The notes under the pieces: model-generated | What the model saw: only the letters and a program-made list of their open reading frames with translations | Database searches by the model: none | Told to the model about the DNA's origin: nothing | Translations under genes and position numbers: made by a program | In this document: positions 1 to 5,756 of the stretch, piece by piece | Layout of the letters: every line of letters starts with the position of its first letter | How positions within the stretch are numbered: the first letter of the stretch is position 1 | Source of the DNA: Candidatus Nanohaloarchaea archaeon | Lineage (GTDB): Archaea > Nanohalarchaeota > Nanosalinia > Nanosalinales > JAHENU01 | Direction of reading: 5' to 3' | Assembly: GCA_018609855.1 (NCBI GenBank) | Contig: JAHENU010000033.1 | Span: forward strand, 1 to 5,859 | Length of the DNA: 5,859 nucleotides

Positions 1-219
1 AAAGGCAAAGCCATCGATGTTGTTTTCATATGTGTCACTTTGATATGATAAATGTTCAGAAAATTCATGAAACAATTCTGCACAGATGGTTTCCAATGAG
101 GGTTCCTGCGCATTCATTTCCACGTCGACCTGCGTAGTATACACGGGAATCGGCGGACCGTTCATGTCAGCACCAGGTGGAACCCCCGTATTATCATTAA
201 ACAGTATGAAATCGGACAT
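1..219 (-). CDS. Partial acidic protein of unknown function (N-terminal 73 residues)
   Basis: A minus-strand frame opens with ATG at 219-217 and stays open for 73 codons to the left edge, so the C-terminus is missing. It begins MSDFILFNDNTGVPPG and is rich in D and E, with few basic residues, like the other soluble proteins in this window. There is no signal peptide or membrane segment. Residues about 40-60 (SLETICAELFHEFSEHLS) look helical. An in-frame stop lies a few codons upstream, so the ATG cannot be extended, and an AT-rich TATA-like stretch precedes it. The plus-strand frame through the same bases (86-328) gives an S/T/G-rich peptide unlike its neighbours and is probably the shadow. 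I do not recognise a family. The gene is divergent from the sortase operon. Confidence 0.6.
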   Translation of the reverse strand, partial: MSDFILFNDNTGVPPGADMNGPPIPVYTTQVDVEMNAQEPSLETICAELFHEFSEHLSYQSDTYENNIDGFAF

Positions 220-237
220 AGACCTTTCTCACGGCCA

Positions 238-249
238 TATATTCAAAAA
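238..249 (-). promoter_or_regulatory. Archaeal-type TATA box of the left-edge minus-strand gene
   Basis: On the minus strand the bases read TTTTTGAATATAT, centred about 21-25 bases before the ATG at 219, with no Shine-Dalgarno sequence between. This fits a leaderless or near-leaderless archaeal transcript. The match to the usual position is a little close to the start, so the exact box is uncertain. Confidence 0.45.
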
Positions 250-302
250 GCTATCTTTGCACTACATAAACATTACACAAGGCATTGATGGGAGAAACAC
301 AC

Positions 303-310
303 TTGAAATT
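303..310 (+). promoter_or_regulatory. Possible weak TATA element of the sortase operon
   Basis: TTGAAATT is centred about 22 bases before the ATG at 329. It is weaker than the other boxes in the window. An alternative is ACATAAAC at 264-271, which would leave a short leader. Only about 110 bases separate the two divergent genes, so the sortase promoter must lie in this gap or inside the minus-strand gene. Confidence 0.3.
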
Positions 311-328
311 AGCCACCTGCCTTGTCAC

Positions 329-853
329 ATGACCTACACTCTCCGGTTCCGGCTACCCCACCTCCCGTGGTCACCGAAAACCCGATTCCTCACTCTCTTT
401 CTTTTCTTCAGCCTAGCTCTGTTTGCATTCTTCTACGCCAATCAATCATTCTTCACTTTCACCCTCACAGGCACGGCACAGATACTTGCGGCTATTATGT
501 CACTGTTTGGCATTCACAGCACTGTCACCGGCAGCTTAGTCACGTTTCCAAATGTTACCTTTGACATTATTTATGAATGCACTGCTCTGTTTCCAGCCTT
601 TCTCTTCCTGGCCGCTGTTACAGCGTATCCTGCTTCGCTCCGTCACACATTGCTTGGTATAGCAATCGGCCTCCCCGCACTCTATGCACTCAACATACTC
701 CGGCTTGTCATTCTGTCTATCATTGGCATGCAACAGCCAGCAGCGTTCCAATTCGTCCACAGCTTTCTCTGGCAATCCACTTTCCTCATCTTTGTCATTC
801 TGCTCTTCGTCTTCTGGACTCGCCGCGAGGTGACAGCGCATGGCAATGCGTAA
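329..853 (+). CDS. Exosortase/archaeosortase-family cysteine transpeptidase
   Basis: Exosortases and archaeosortases are multi-pass membrane transpeptidases that recognise a C-terminal sorting tail, cleave it and pass the surface protein to a membrane or glycolipid anchor. Counting from Met at 329 (174 aa), the family triad is visible: Cys84 in YECTALFPA, Arg125 in NILRL and His144 in FVHSFLW. Hydrophobic segments lie at about 20-38, 50-62, 78-100, 106-133 and 143-163, ending in a basic WTRRE stop-transfer. The frame is open back to 86, but the first 81 codons carry no family features and overlap the minus-strand gene, so I chose 329. A length near 175 aa suits the short single-domain exosortases (XrtH-like size). 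The next gene overlaps the 3' end, implying an operon. The family call is strong; the subfamily is not assigned. Confidence 0.85.
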   Translation: MTYTLRFRLPHLPWSPKTRFLTLFLFFSLALFAFFYANQSFFTFTLTGTAQILAAIMSLFGIHSTVTGSLVTFPNVTFDIIYECTALFPAFLFLAAVTAYPASLRHTLLGIAIGLPALYALNILRLVILSIIGMQQPAAFQFVHSFLWQSTFLIFVILLFVFWTRREVTAHGNA

Positions 854-1370
854 GTGGCGGCATTACGCCAACACCTTGCTCTCTGGCCCTTATAGCCTCC
901 TACCCCGATTTATCCTTGCAGTGATCCCGCTTTTTCTTCTCTGGCAGTGGGCAGGCCCTGTCTATGTCACCATCATTGCCTTTCTGGCCCAACGCTGGCT
1001 TGGCTTCGTCAATTTGCCAGCCACCTTCGATGAGATGCAATTACATATTCTCGTTGACAATGCACGCATGACTATGGACTTAGCAGGCACACAATTTGTC
1101 GACTTCAATATCGTCCCGCTATTTGCCCTCATCCTTGCCACCCAGGCACGATGGCGGCGGAAACTGAAATGGGTTGTTATTGGGACAGGCATTGCTGCTT
1201 TTGTTCACAGCACAGTAATCTTCGCCCAAGCACAAGCCCAATTAACTACCAGCGCCATCTATGGATTTATCAATAACATCTCTGTGGTATTTAATCCGCT
1301 GTTACCATTCCTCCTCTGGCTTATCCTGACAGACACACTGTTCCCGGCTGCTTCAACGCAAGACAGTTAA
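840..1370 (+). CDS. Small multi-pass membrane protein, probable sortase partner
   Basis: This 176-aa protein starts inside the sortase gene (14-base overlap; a second in-frame ATG at 846 would give 8), so the two are probably cotranscribed and translationally coupled. Hydrophobic segments lie near residues 20-50, 88-100, 110-130 and 148-168. Between the first two is an extracytoplasmic-looking stretch (FDEMQLHILVDNARMTMDL). I see no enzyme motif. Exosortase H-type enzymes are known to be encoded beside a small associated membrane protein of about this size and layout, so a partner or substrate-presentation role is a reasonable inference from context. The sequence itself does not prove it. It could also be an unrelated permease-like fragment. 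Confidence 0.75.
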   Translation: MAMRKWRHYANTLLSGPYSLLPRFILAVIPLFLLWQWAGPVYVTIIAFLAQRWLGFVNLPATFDEMQLHILVDNARMTMDLAGTQFVDFNIVPLFALILATQARWRRKLKWVVIGTGIAAFVHSTVIFAQAQAQLTTSAIYGFINNISVVFNPLLPFLLWLILTDTLFPAASTQDS

Positions 1371-1372
1371 AA
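1367..1372 (+). promoter_or_regulatory. Probable TATA box of the t6A synthase gene
   Basis: TTAAAA is centred 23.5 bases before the ATG at 1393, the same spacing as the strong box of the next gene at 2017-2024. It overlaps the stop codon of the sortase partner, so the t6A gene can be transcribed on its own although only 22 bases separate the two genes. Confidence 0.45.
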
Positions 1373-1392
1373 CTACTGTGTACTTTTGAAGT

Positions 1393-2028
1393 ATGCGTAT
1401 ATATACTGTCGACCCAGAGACACCGGCCTCCCTGTTCCTTGAGAACGCTGCAGAGATTATCCAGCATGACGGCCTTGTTGTCTATCCAACAGAAACGGTT
1501 TATGGCATTGGCGCCAATGCGCTGAGCGACACAGCAGTACAGAAAGTCATTGCCGCCAAAGAACGGGACGATAAGCCGATTTCCATAGCTTGCCACTCAG
1601 TCGAACAGGCGAAACACTATGGCCATTTCAATGCTTTAGCCTGTCATCTGGCAGCGCAGCTGTTACCTGGCCCCCTGACCTTACTAGTGCCGCCTCTGAC
1701 AGATATGCCGGCAGCGTTGTATCAGGGCCAAGAGACAATTGGCCTGCGGGTGCCTGACCATCCATTGGTGCGACAGTTAATAGCTACAGTTGACCGCCCC
1801 ATAACTGCCACGAGTGCCAATCTATCCGGGGAATTACCAGCTCACACTGCAGAAGAAGCACGTCAGCAATTAGGAGACACGATCGATCTGTACCTCGATG
1901 CGGGATCCTGTAACCTCACCATACCTTCCACCGTGGCGGAGGTGCATGACACAAACATCACAATACATCGAGAGGGAGCTATCTCCCGTGATGCGCTGCG
2001 TGAATGCCTACAGACCTATAAAAGTTAA
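1393..2028 (+). CDS. tsaC: L-threonylcarbamoyladenylate synthase (TsaC/Sua5/YrdC family)
   Basis: This cytosolic enzyme makes L-threonylcarbamoyl-AMP from threonine, bicarbonate and ATP, the first step of the t6A modification at position 37 of ANN-decoding tRNAs; the KEOPS complex then transfers the group in archaea. The 211-aa protein shows the YrdC fold motifs in order: VVYPTETVYGIG (29-40), AAKERDDKPISI (54-65), LLPGPLTLL (90-98), GLRVPDHP (117-124), TSANLSG (140-146) and PSTV (178-181). It has only the catalytic domain and ends at the usual point for TsaC-type proteins, lacking the extra C-terminal domain of full-length Sua5. A TATA-like TTAAAA precedes the ATG, and I see no ribosome binding site. 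None of the other t6A genes are in the window. Confidence 0.93.
   Translation: MRIYTVDPETPASLFLENAAEIIQHDGLVVYPTETVYGIGANALSDTAVQKVIAAKERDDKPISIACHSVEQAKHYGHFNALACHLAAQLLPGPLTLLVPPLTDMPAALYQGQETIGLRVPDHPLVRQLIATVDRPITATSANLSGELPAHTAEEARQQLGDTIDLYLDAGSCNLTIPSTVAEVHDTNITIHREGAISRDALRECLQTYKS
2017..2024 (+). promoter_or_regulatory. Strong TATA box of the 302-aa orphan gene
   Basis: TATAAAAG is a textbook archaeal TATA box, centred 23.5 bases before the ATG at 2044. It lies within the last codons of the t6A synthase gene, so the short 15-base spacer is not evidence for an operon. Confidence 0.7.
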
Positions 2029-2043
2029 CTTAACCATTCTATT

Positions 2044-2952
2044 ATGAACACCATTCGGCCACTGCTGGAAACGGCCTATCGCACAGCTGAAGATGAGAGT
2101 AATGCGGAACGAATCAGCTCCCTGTATCTAGAAGGTCAGACAGACGATCATATTGCTGTAGTGACCGCCACCTATTCAGATATGCCAACCCTGAGCTCAA
2201 TAGGAACACTGCAGCTACTTTTTACCGAAGAATATGATGAGGAACAGCTGCATCAGTGGGCCCGGCAGTTTACAGAGCCACTCTCCCTTCGATTAACAGT
2301 CCGGGACCCGGTGGAAGGCAGCAGGTATATGGAACGGCAGGTGTGGCCCCACCGCAGTCCATACGCCACAGTACACTATAGCTATGCTGCGTCCGATGGC
2401 ACCGTACAGGAAGTATTCGACCCTGCTTGCGATGAAGAGCAGATAGAAACTGATCATGCTACCTTTCTGAATAGAACGACAGGTACTGCTCTGGATACAG
2501 GCCTCGACACGCTCATCAATTACTATCTATGTTATCGTGAAAACGGTGCGGCTGTTGTATGGGAGTGCGGCACGCCAACTCAGTGGTGCCAGTTACAAAC
2601 TGACGGCCCGTATAATGCCGCATACCATCGCATTATCGTAGATACGGAATTATCTGGCCTTCGTCGTTGGTTTGATGTCATGAGACCTGAGGAAGACGCC
2701 ACACACGTTGCGCTAGCCTTTCCAGATAATCCTGACGCCTATTCCTGGACACTGAAAGAGTATTACTATGAGGAACGGCCCGAAATAGTGCCAGAAGACA
2801 TTCTCCCGCATCGGTTAGCAGACATTCCAGCAGTCTTCCGTCTAATACCTACCGCCCTGTCTGTAAAATTCGGCTGCACCTACACCCGACAGGCCTATAC
2901 TCACAGACACATTCCTCTGCAGTCAGATCCTCCGGACAATGCGGGAAGGTAA
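2044..2952 (+). CDS. Acidic protein of unknown function, 302 aa
   Basis: I do not recognise a family. The protein is soluble, with no signal peptide or membrane segment. It is strongly acidic in the first two thirds (for example FTEEYDEEQLHQWARQF at 60-76) and rich in aromatic residues, notably EYYYEERPE at 239-247. Four of its five cysteines fall at 129-182, two of them in WECGTPTQWC (173-182), but they are not spaced as a classic zinc knuckle. The C-terminus turns basic and polar (CTYTRQAYTHRHIPLQ at 278-293). The ATG follows a strong TATA box at leaderless distance, so start and expression are well supported. It has its own promoter despite sitting close behind the t6A gene. The next small gene starts 43 bases after its stop, also with its own TATA box. 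Confidence 0.8.
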   Translation: MNTIRPLLETAYRTAEDESNAERISSLYLEGQTDDHIAVVTATYSDMPTLSSIGTLQLLFTEEYDEEQLHQWARQFTEPLSLRLTVRDPVEGSRYMERQVWPHRSPYATVHYSYAASDGTVQEVFDPACDEEQIETDHATFLNRTTGTALDTGLDTLINYYLCYRENGAAVVWECGTPTQWCQLQTDGPYNAAYHRIIVDTELSGLRRWFDVMRPEEDATHVALAFPDNPDAYSWTLKEYYYEERPEIVPEDILPHRLADIPAVFRLIPTALSVKFGCTYTRQAYTHRHIPLQSDPPDNAGR

Positions 2953-2966
2953 CGGGAGAAATACGC

Positions 2967-2974
2967 TTTTTAAG
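2967..2974 (+). promoter_or_regulatory. TATA box of the frame-changing small gene
   Basis: TTTTTAAG is centred 25.5 bases before the ATG at 2996, matching the geometry of the other boxes. It is the main evidence that 2996 is a true start even though the frame closes after 35 codons. Confidence 0.55.
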
Positions 2975-2995
2975 TTCCACTTCACATATCTTTCC

Positions 2996-3206
2996 ATGGA
3001 TACTGCGTACCACCGGCTCATACAAAAGGCACACGCAGATGCACGACTGCAGCGGTATTGCTCTTCGGCAGCCACACCCCCAGGAGCCCGTGAAAGATAT
3101 TGACATATGCCTCATGACCGCTATAGAAGACAGAGAGGAACATGTGCAGCTGGTGGCCGAGTACATGAAGACATTACCAGAACAGCACAATATCACAGTG
3201 TTTTAA
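2996..3206 (+). pseudogene. Small acidic protein gene split by a +1 frame change
   Basis: From ATG 2996 one frame encodes MDTAYHRLIQKAHADARLQR and closes at TGA 3101-3103 (35 aa). The frame one base further on carries a protein-like sequence, with VKDIDICLMTAIEDREEH followed by VQLVAEYMKTLPEQ, down to TAA 3204-3206. Dropping one C from the five-C run at 3077-3081 joins them into one 69-aa acidic, mostly helical protein with no internal stop. The TATA box at 2967-2974 fits the first start. The only ATG of the second frame (3039) has no box and begins with a less convincing stretch. Possible causes are a real frameshift mutation, a homopolymer sequencing error, or programmed +1 shifting at CCC. 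The family is unknown. Confidence 0.5.
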
Positions 3207-3266
3207 CAACCCCCGTTCCACACTCTGCACACATTACAGTTGACGGGCAGCCGCTTACCCCAGCTT

Positions 3267-3274
3267 TTTTTAAT
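3267..3274 (+). promoter_or_regulatory. TATA-like box of the phosphodiesterase gene
   Basis: TTTTTAAT, inside a run of seven T, is centred 25.5 bases before the ATG at 3296. The T run could also serve as the termination signal of the preceding small gene, since archaeal RNA polymerase stops at oligo-T. Confidence 0.5.
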
Positions 3275-3295
3275 CAATAACGACCTCATAGGTCC

Positions 3296-3784
3296 ATGCG
3301 CATTGCCATTATTGCCGACACCCACGACAATCTGGACAACTGGGAACGAACAAAAAAGCAGTTACAACAGCTCCAGCCTGACTGCATCATCCATGCTGGT
3401 GATTTCACTGCCCCTTTTATGATCGACTATTTTGAACAGCTGAATATTGAAATGCACGTGGTGTTTGGCAATATTGACGACCGCTTCAGGACTACGCGCA
3501 AGTGTGAAGCTTCAGACTATGTCTCACTACATGGTGAATTAGGTGCCATAGAGCAGGATGGCCGCCTCATTGCGTTTACCCACTACCCGTGGTTCGCCCG
3601 GCATCTTGCCGAGGCAGGTAATTATGATCTAGTGGTGTATGGCCACACCCACCAATGTGATTATCAGGCTTTGGACAATGGCACCGTCCTGCTCAACCCG
3701 GGCGAAATTATGGGTAGAAAGGAACAGCCTGGCTTTGCTTTATATGATACAGAGACCAATACAATCACCTTTTATGAGCTATAA
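3296..3784 (+). CDS. YfcE/MJ0936-type metallophosphodiesterase
   Basis: This 162-aa calcineurin-like phosphoesterase belongs to the small single-domain YfcE/MJ0936 group, two-metal (Mn or Ni) enzymes that hydrolyse phosphodiester model substrates; the physiological substrate is generally unknown. The metal ligands are all visible: Asp8 and His10 in ADTHDN, Asp36 in HAGDF, Asn59 in GNID, His96 in THYPW, and His117 and His119 in GHTH. A conserved NPGE loop follows at 134-137. The block usually reading THG(H) is THYPWF here; the ligand His is kept but the following Gly is lost, a mild deviation. The length is complete for the family. The protein is cytosolic, with no signal peptide. The ATG follows a TATA-like box, giving a monocistronic leaderless gene. 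Confidence 0.92.
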   Translation: MRIAIIADTHDNLDNWERTKKQLQQLQPDCIIHAGDFTAPFMIDYFEQLNIEMHVVFGNIDDRFRTTRKCEASDYVSLHGELGAIEQDGRLIAFTHYPWFARHLAEAGNYDLVVYGHTHQCDYQALDNGTVLLNPGEIMGRKEQPGFALYDTETNTITFYEL

Positions 3785-3994
3785 ATCCGTACCCTCCCCC
3801 TTCTTTCTGTCCATCTACTCGGCATATGTACAACTTCTGTCCTTCGGCCACCAGCGTTGCAAGGTATGAACAGTCAGTTGTCTGGAGCGGCACCATGCTC
3901 TGAGGAGGGTAACTGCGATTCACAGTATCTATGCGCATGCTGACAGCACTCACGTTACGAAACCTATTTATGTGTCATGATAGAGTAACAAAAT
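3785..3994. other. Intergenic stretch with no convincing gene
   Basis: These 210 bases separate the phosphodiesterase gene from the metzincin-like gene. The start is pyrimidine-rich (CCCTCCCCCTTCTTTC from 3792) and could help end upstream transcription. Three small frames exist (a 62-codon minus frame overlapping the phosphodiesterase end, and plus frames of 25 codons from 3826 and from 3866). None has a TATA box at the right distance or a recognisable sequence. The right end holds the promoter of the next gene. Confidence 0.5.
3965..3972 (+). promoter_or_regulatory. TATA box of the metzincin-like gene
   Basis: TATTTATG is centred 26.5 bases before the ATG at 3995, the textbook archaeal position for a leaderless mRNA. 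No Shine-Dalgarno sequence lies before the ATG (spacer ends AGTAACAAAAT). Confidence 0.65.
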
Positions 3995-5176
3995 ATGGGC
4001 GACCGCCGGGGAAGAAATGCTGAAGAGAGTTCTATAGACACGGTCTTAGAAAATTTCCGGTCACTCTATAACAAGATACAAGCGCTTGATAACGATGATC
4101 CGCGCCGTGACGTATATCTTGGCAGCATTAACAGATATGCACCAAGTTTTGGACTTGGAGGAGCCATAGAAGCTGATCCACAAGCGAATGCAAGTTTAGA
4201 TGACCTCTTAAACACCTATACATCGGAAGACATTGTGGAAGGATATGCCGCGGGCGCAATGGAACCTGTTTTCGAACAACGAAGCCATCTCCCCCCATTT
4301 TTGAGAACAGGACATGGCACAGTTCACCTTATCTGTCCAGAAACAGCCGCTCGCCACATCTCTGTAGAAGACTATCGTGACACGCTGTCACGCTCACTGA
4401 ATGAATTATTGCAGGACACACCATATTCAATCGACGTAGTTACAGATACCGTCCCTTTCACCGCAGCGGACTGGAACATATTAGATAAACTTCACAAAGG
4501 GGGAGAGGTCGCTCCCCAAGAAGCGACAGAATTCCTTCGTTCTCATTCAGACATATATGCGAATAGTGCAGGAGTTCCTCTCTTTCTAGTTGACAAAGGA
4601 AGACGACGTCAGGATGTAGGAACAAATGAATTGATTGGCCATGCATATTCAGAAAATTTCGGCCTAGTCGAACTATTGGATAACACACAAACGAATAAAA
4701 GCACGATGGTCCATGAGGCTGGCCACCTCTTTTTTGATCTCCCACACCACTTTTACCGGAAAGGAGTTATGAGCTACAATCCACAGAGCGGTGGCGATCT
4801 GTCATTTCATAGGCGATCCCAGCAGTTAGTCAATCGGCTACTGGAAGCGTCGTATGATATAACACAATCCAGCTTCTGGGACGGAGAGAGACAGAAAACA
4901 ACGAAACTACGGTATCATTATAGGTTAGCCAATGTACCAGCAAAAGACAATAAGGATGATTTCTTCCATAATCTGTCCGTCTATCTCCATGACAAGTGTG
5001 GTTTTAATATGTCTGAGTGGCGCGCTGAATCGCATCAGATAGTGCCAATAGAGGAGGGTCAACGACCGCGGTATGGAGATACGGCATTCTATGGCCATAC
5101 CATCTTACCACTACGACTGACGTTGACGGTAGACAACTCCATAGAGTCACTGGCTATAGAGATAACGGAGATATAG
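3995..5176 (+). CDS. Metzincin-like zinc metalloprotease-type protein, 393 aa
   Basis: The clear signature is MVHEAGHLFFDLPHHF (238-253) followed by GVMSYNP (257-263): an HExxH helix with His240, Glu241 and His244, a further His at 251/252, and a Met-turn at Met259. This resembles metzincins. An upstream strand (NELIGHAYSENFGLVEL, 211-227) sits where metzincins have their edge strand over the active site. Classic metzincins have the third ligand six residues after the second His (HExxHxxGxxH); here the gap to His251 is seven and the Gly is replaced by Phe, so Asp248 or His251 would have to serve. There is no signal peptide or membrane segment, which suggests a cytosolic location unusual for this class. 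The N-terminal 100 residues and C-terminal 130 match nothing I know. Substrate unknown. Confidence 0.75.
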   Translation: MGDRRGRNAEESSIDTVLENFRSLYNKIQALDNDDPRRDVYLGSINRYAPSFGLGGAIEADPQANASLDDLLNTYTSEDIVEGYAAGAMEPVFEQRSHLPPFLRTGHGTVHLICPETAARHISVEDYRDTLSRSLNELLQDTPYSIDVVTDTVPFTAADWNILDKLHKGGEVAPQEATEFLRSHSDIYANSAGVPLFLVDKGRRRQDVGTNELIGHAYSENFGLVELLDNTQTNKSTMVHEAGHLFFDLPHHFYRKGVMSYNPQSGGDLSFHRRSQQLVNRLLEASYDITQSSFWDGERQKTTKLRYHYRLANVPAKDNKDDFFHNLSVYLHDKCGFNMSEWRAESHQIVPIEEGQRPRYGDTAFYGHTILPLRLTLTVDNSIESLAIEITEI

Positions 5177-5260
5177 AACAAGAGAACGAAAAATTATCTG
5201 CATATACTCTGTCTTGATGCAGCCTCCATCTACGTCTTTCAAATCCCGGCACCAAAGAGA

Positions 5261-5268
5261 TTTAAAAA
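5261..5268 (+). promoter_or_regulatory. TATA box of the antitoxin gene
   Basis: TTTAAAAA, preceded by purine-rich AAAGAGA resembling a BRE, is centred 24.5 bases before the ATG at 5289. It supports that start over the upstream in-frame ATG at 5214, since the box would lie inside the longer frame. Confidence 0.6.
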
Positions 5269-5288
5269 CCTTCCGTCACACCATCAAT

Positions 5289-5498
5289 ATGACCGAAATA
5301 AAAACGGAAGGAGGACATGAAGCTCACTGGGTCACCATTTCTAGTGATGAATATGAATCAATGAAAAGAACAATTGAAATTCTTTCTGATCCTGAAGCTA
5401 TGGAGCAGTTAAGAAAAAGTGAGGAAGATATAAAAGCCGGTAGCACCAAGAAATGGTCAGAATTTGTTCAAGAACTCAGAAATGAACAAAAGGACTAA
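5289..5498 (+). CDS. Antitoxin of the RelB / Phd-YefM type
   Basis: This 69-aa acidic protein carries the pattern common in small archaeal and bacterial RelB/YefM-type antitoxins: VTISSDEYESMKRTIEIL (15-32), then SDPEAMEQL (33-41), then an acidic helix EEDIKAGSTKKWSEF (45-59). Such proteins wrap their C-terminal part around the RelE toxin to block it and usually bind their own promoter. The frame extends upstream to 5214, but those 25 residues are basic and unlike an antitoxin, and the TATA box at 5261-5268 points to 5289. Its stop TAA (5496-5498) directly abuts the stop of the toxin gene on the opposite strand. The order is therefore convergent, not the usual antitoxin-toxin operon. The region is AT-rich compared with most of the window. 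Confidence 0.75.
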   Translation: MTEIKTEGGHEAHWVTISSDEYESMKRTIEILSDPEAMEQLRKSEEDIKAGSTKKWSEFVQELRNEQKD

Positions 5499-5756
5499 TC
5501 ACATTTCGTCTTTATGCTTAAACCCTACAATTTCCACTACATATGCGTTTTCATAAATCTCATAGATGATTCTATACCTTCTCTCAAAGTAAATTTCCCA
5601 CTTCCCAGCCAACTCCCCTCTCAGTGGCTTCCCAAAACTTTTTGGATTGTCTTCTAATTTTTTAATTCGTGTATCCAATCTGTCAATTAAATGAGCATCA
5701 AGCTTCTTCTTAATCTCTTTCTGCACTGTTTCTGTAATCCTAACTTCATAGTCCAT
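5499..5756 (-). CDS. relE: RelE/ParE-family toxin
   Basis: RelE-type toxins are small ribosome-dependent mRNA endonucleases; ParE relatives target gyrase. From Met at 5756 (85 aa) the family pattern is complete: an N-terminal strand (MDYEVRITETVQKEIKKK), two helices ending in KKLEDNP (32-38), GKPLRGELAGKWEIYF (42-57), then RRYRIIYEI (59-67) with the basic core, and a C-terminal VEIVGFKHKDEM (74-85) with a His-Lys pair. The KPLRG...RYRIIYE...HKDE layout favours RelE over ParE. The frame also allows a start at 5780 (93 aa), but a TATA-like ATTTATAT is centred 26.5 bases before 5756 and family members begin close to this strand. No active-site loss is evident. It faces its antitoxin tail to tail with no gap. 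Confidence 0.85.
   Translation of the reverse strand: MDYEVRITETVQKEIKKKLDAHLIDRLDTRIKKLEDNPKSFGKPLRGELAGKWEIYFERRYRIIYEIYENAYVVEIVGFKHKDEM

Noticed and set aside
86..328. N-terminal extension of the sortase frame back to an ATG at 86
   Set aside because: The 81 extra residues are S/T/G-rich with no membrane or family features and overlap an acidic minus-strand gene with its own TATA box. The enzyme from 329 already has the full family length.
288..332. Short upstream ORF of 14 codons ending in an ATGA overlap with the sortase start
   Set aside because: The overlap looks like translational coupling, but the peptide is meaningless and the frame is closed just upstream. Probably chance.
2849..3196. 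Cysteine-rich 115-codon minus-strand frame, tempting as a metal-binding or toxin-like peptide
   Set aside because: Its cysteines come from antisense of ACA and GCA triplets in real plus-strand coding sequence. It overlaps the orphan and the small split gene and has no TATA box at the right distance.
3931..3938. Perfect 8-base palindrome ATGCGCAT in the intergenic stretch
   Set aside because: It is isolated, not repeated near other promoters, and about 30 bases upstream of the TATA box. Too short to call an operator.
3866..3943. Tiny plus-strand frame with four cysteines (MNSQLSGAAPCSEEG...LCAC)
   Set aside because: It is only 25 residues, with no TATA box or usable ribosome binding site. 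One such frame in 200 bases is expected by chance.
3765..3953. 62-codon minus-strand frame convergent with the phosphodiesterase
   Set aside because: It overlaps the phosphodiesterase end by 20 bases and resembles no family. The nearest TATA-like bases lie about 15 or 30 bases from its possible starts rather than 23-27.
5214..5288. Upstream start giving a 94-aa antitoxin
   Set aside because: The added 25 residues are basic and low-complexity, and the clear TATA box at 5261-5268 would lie inside the gene.
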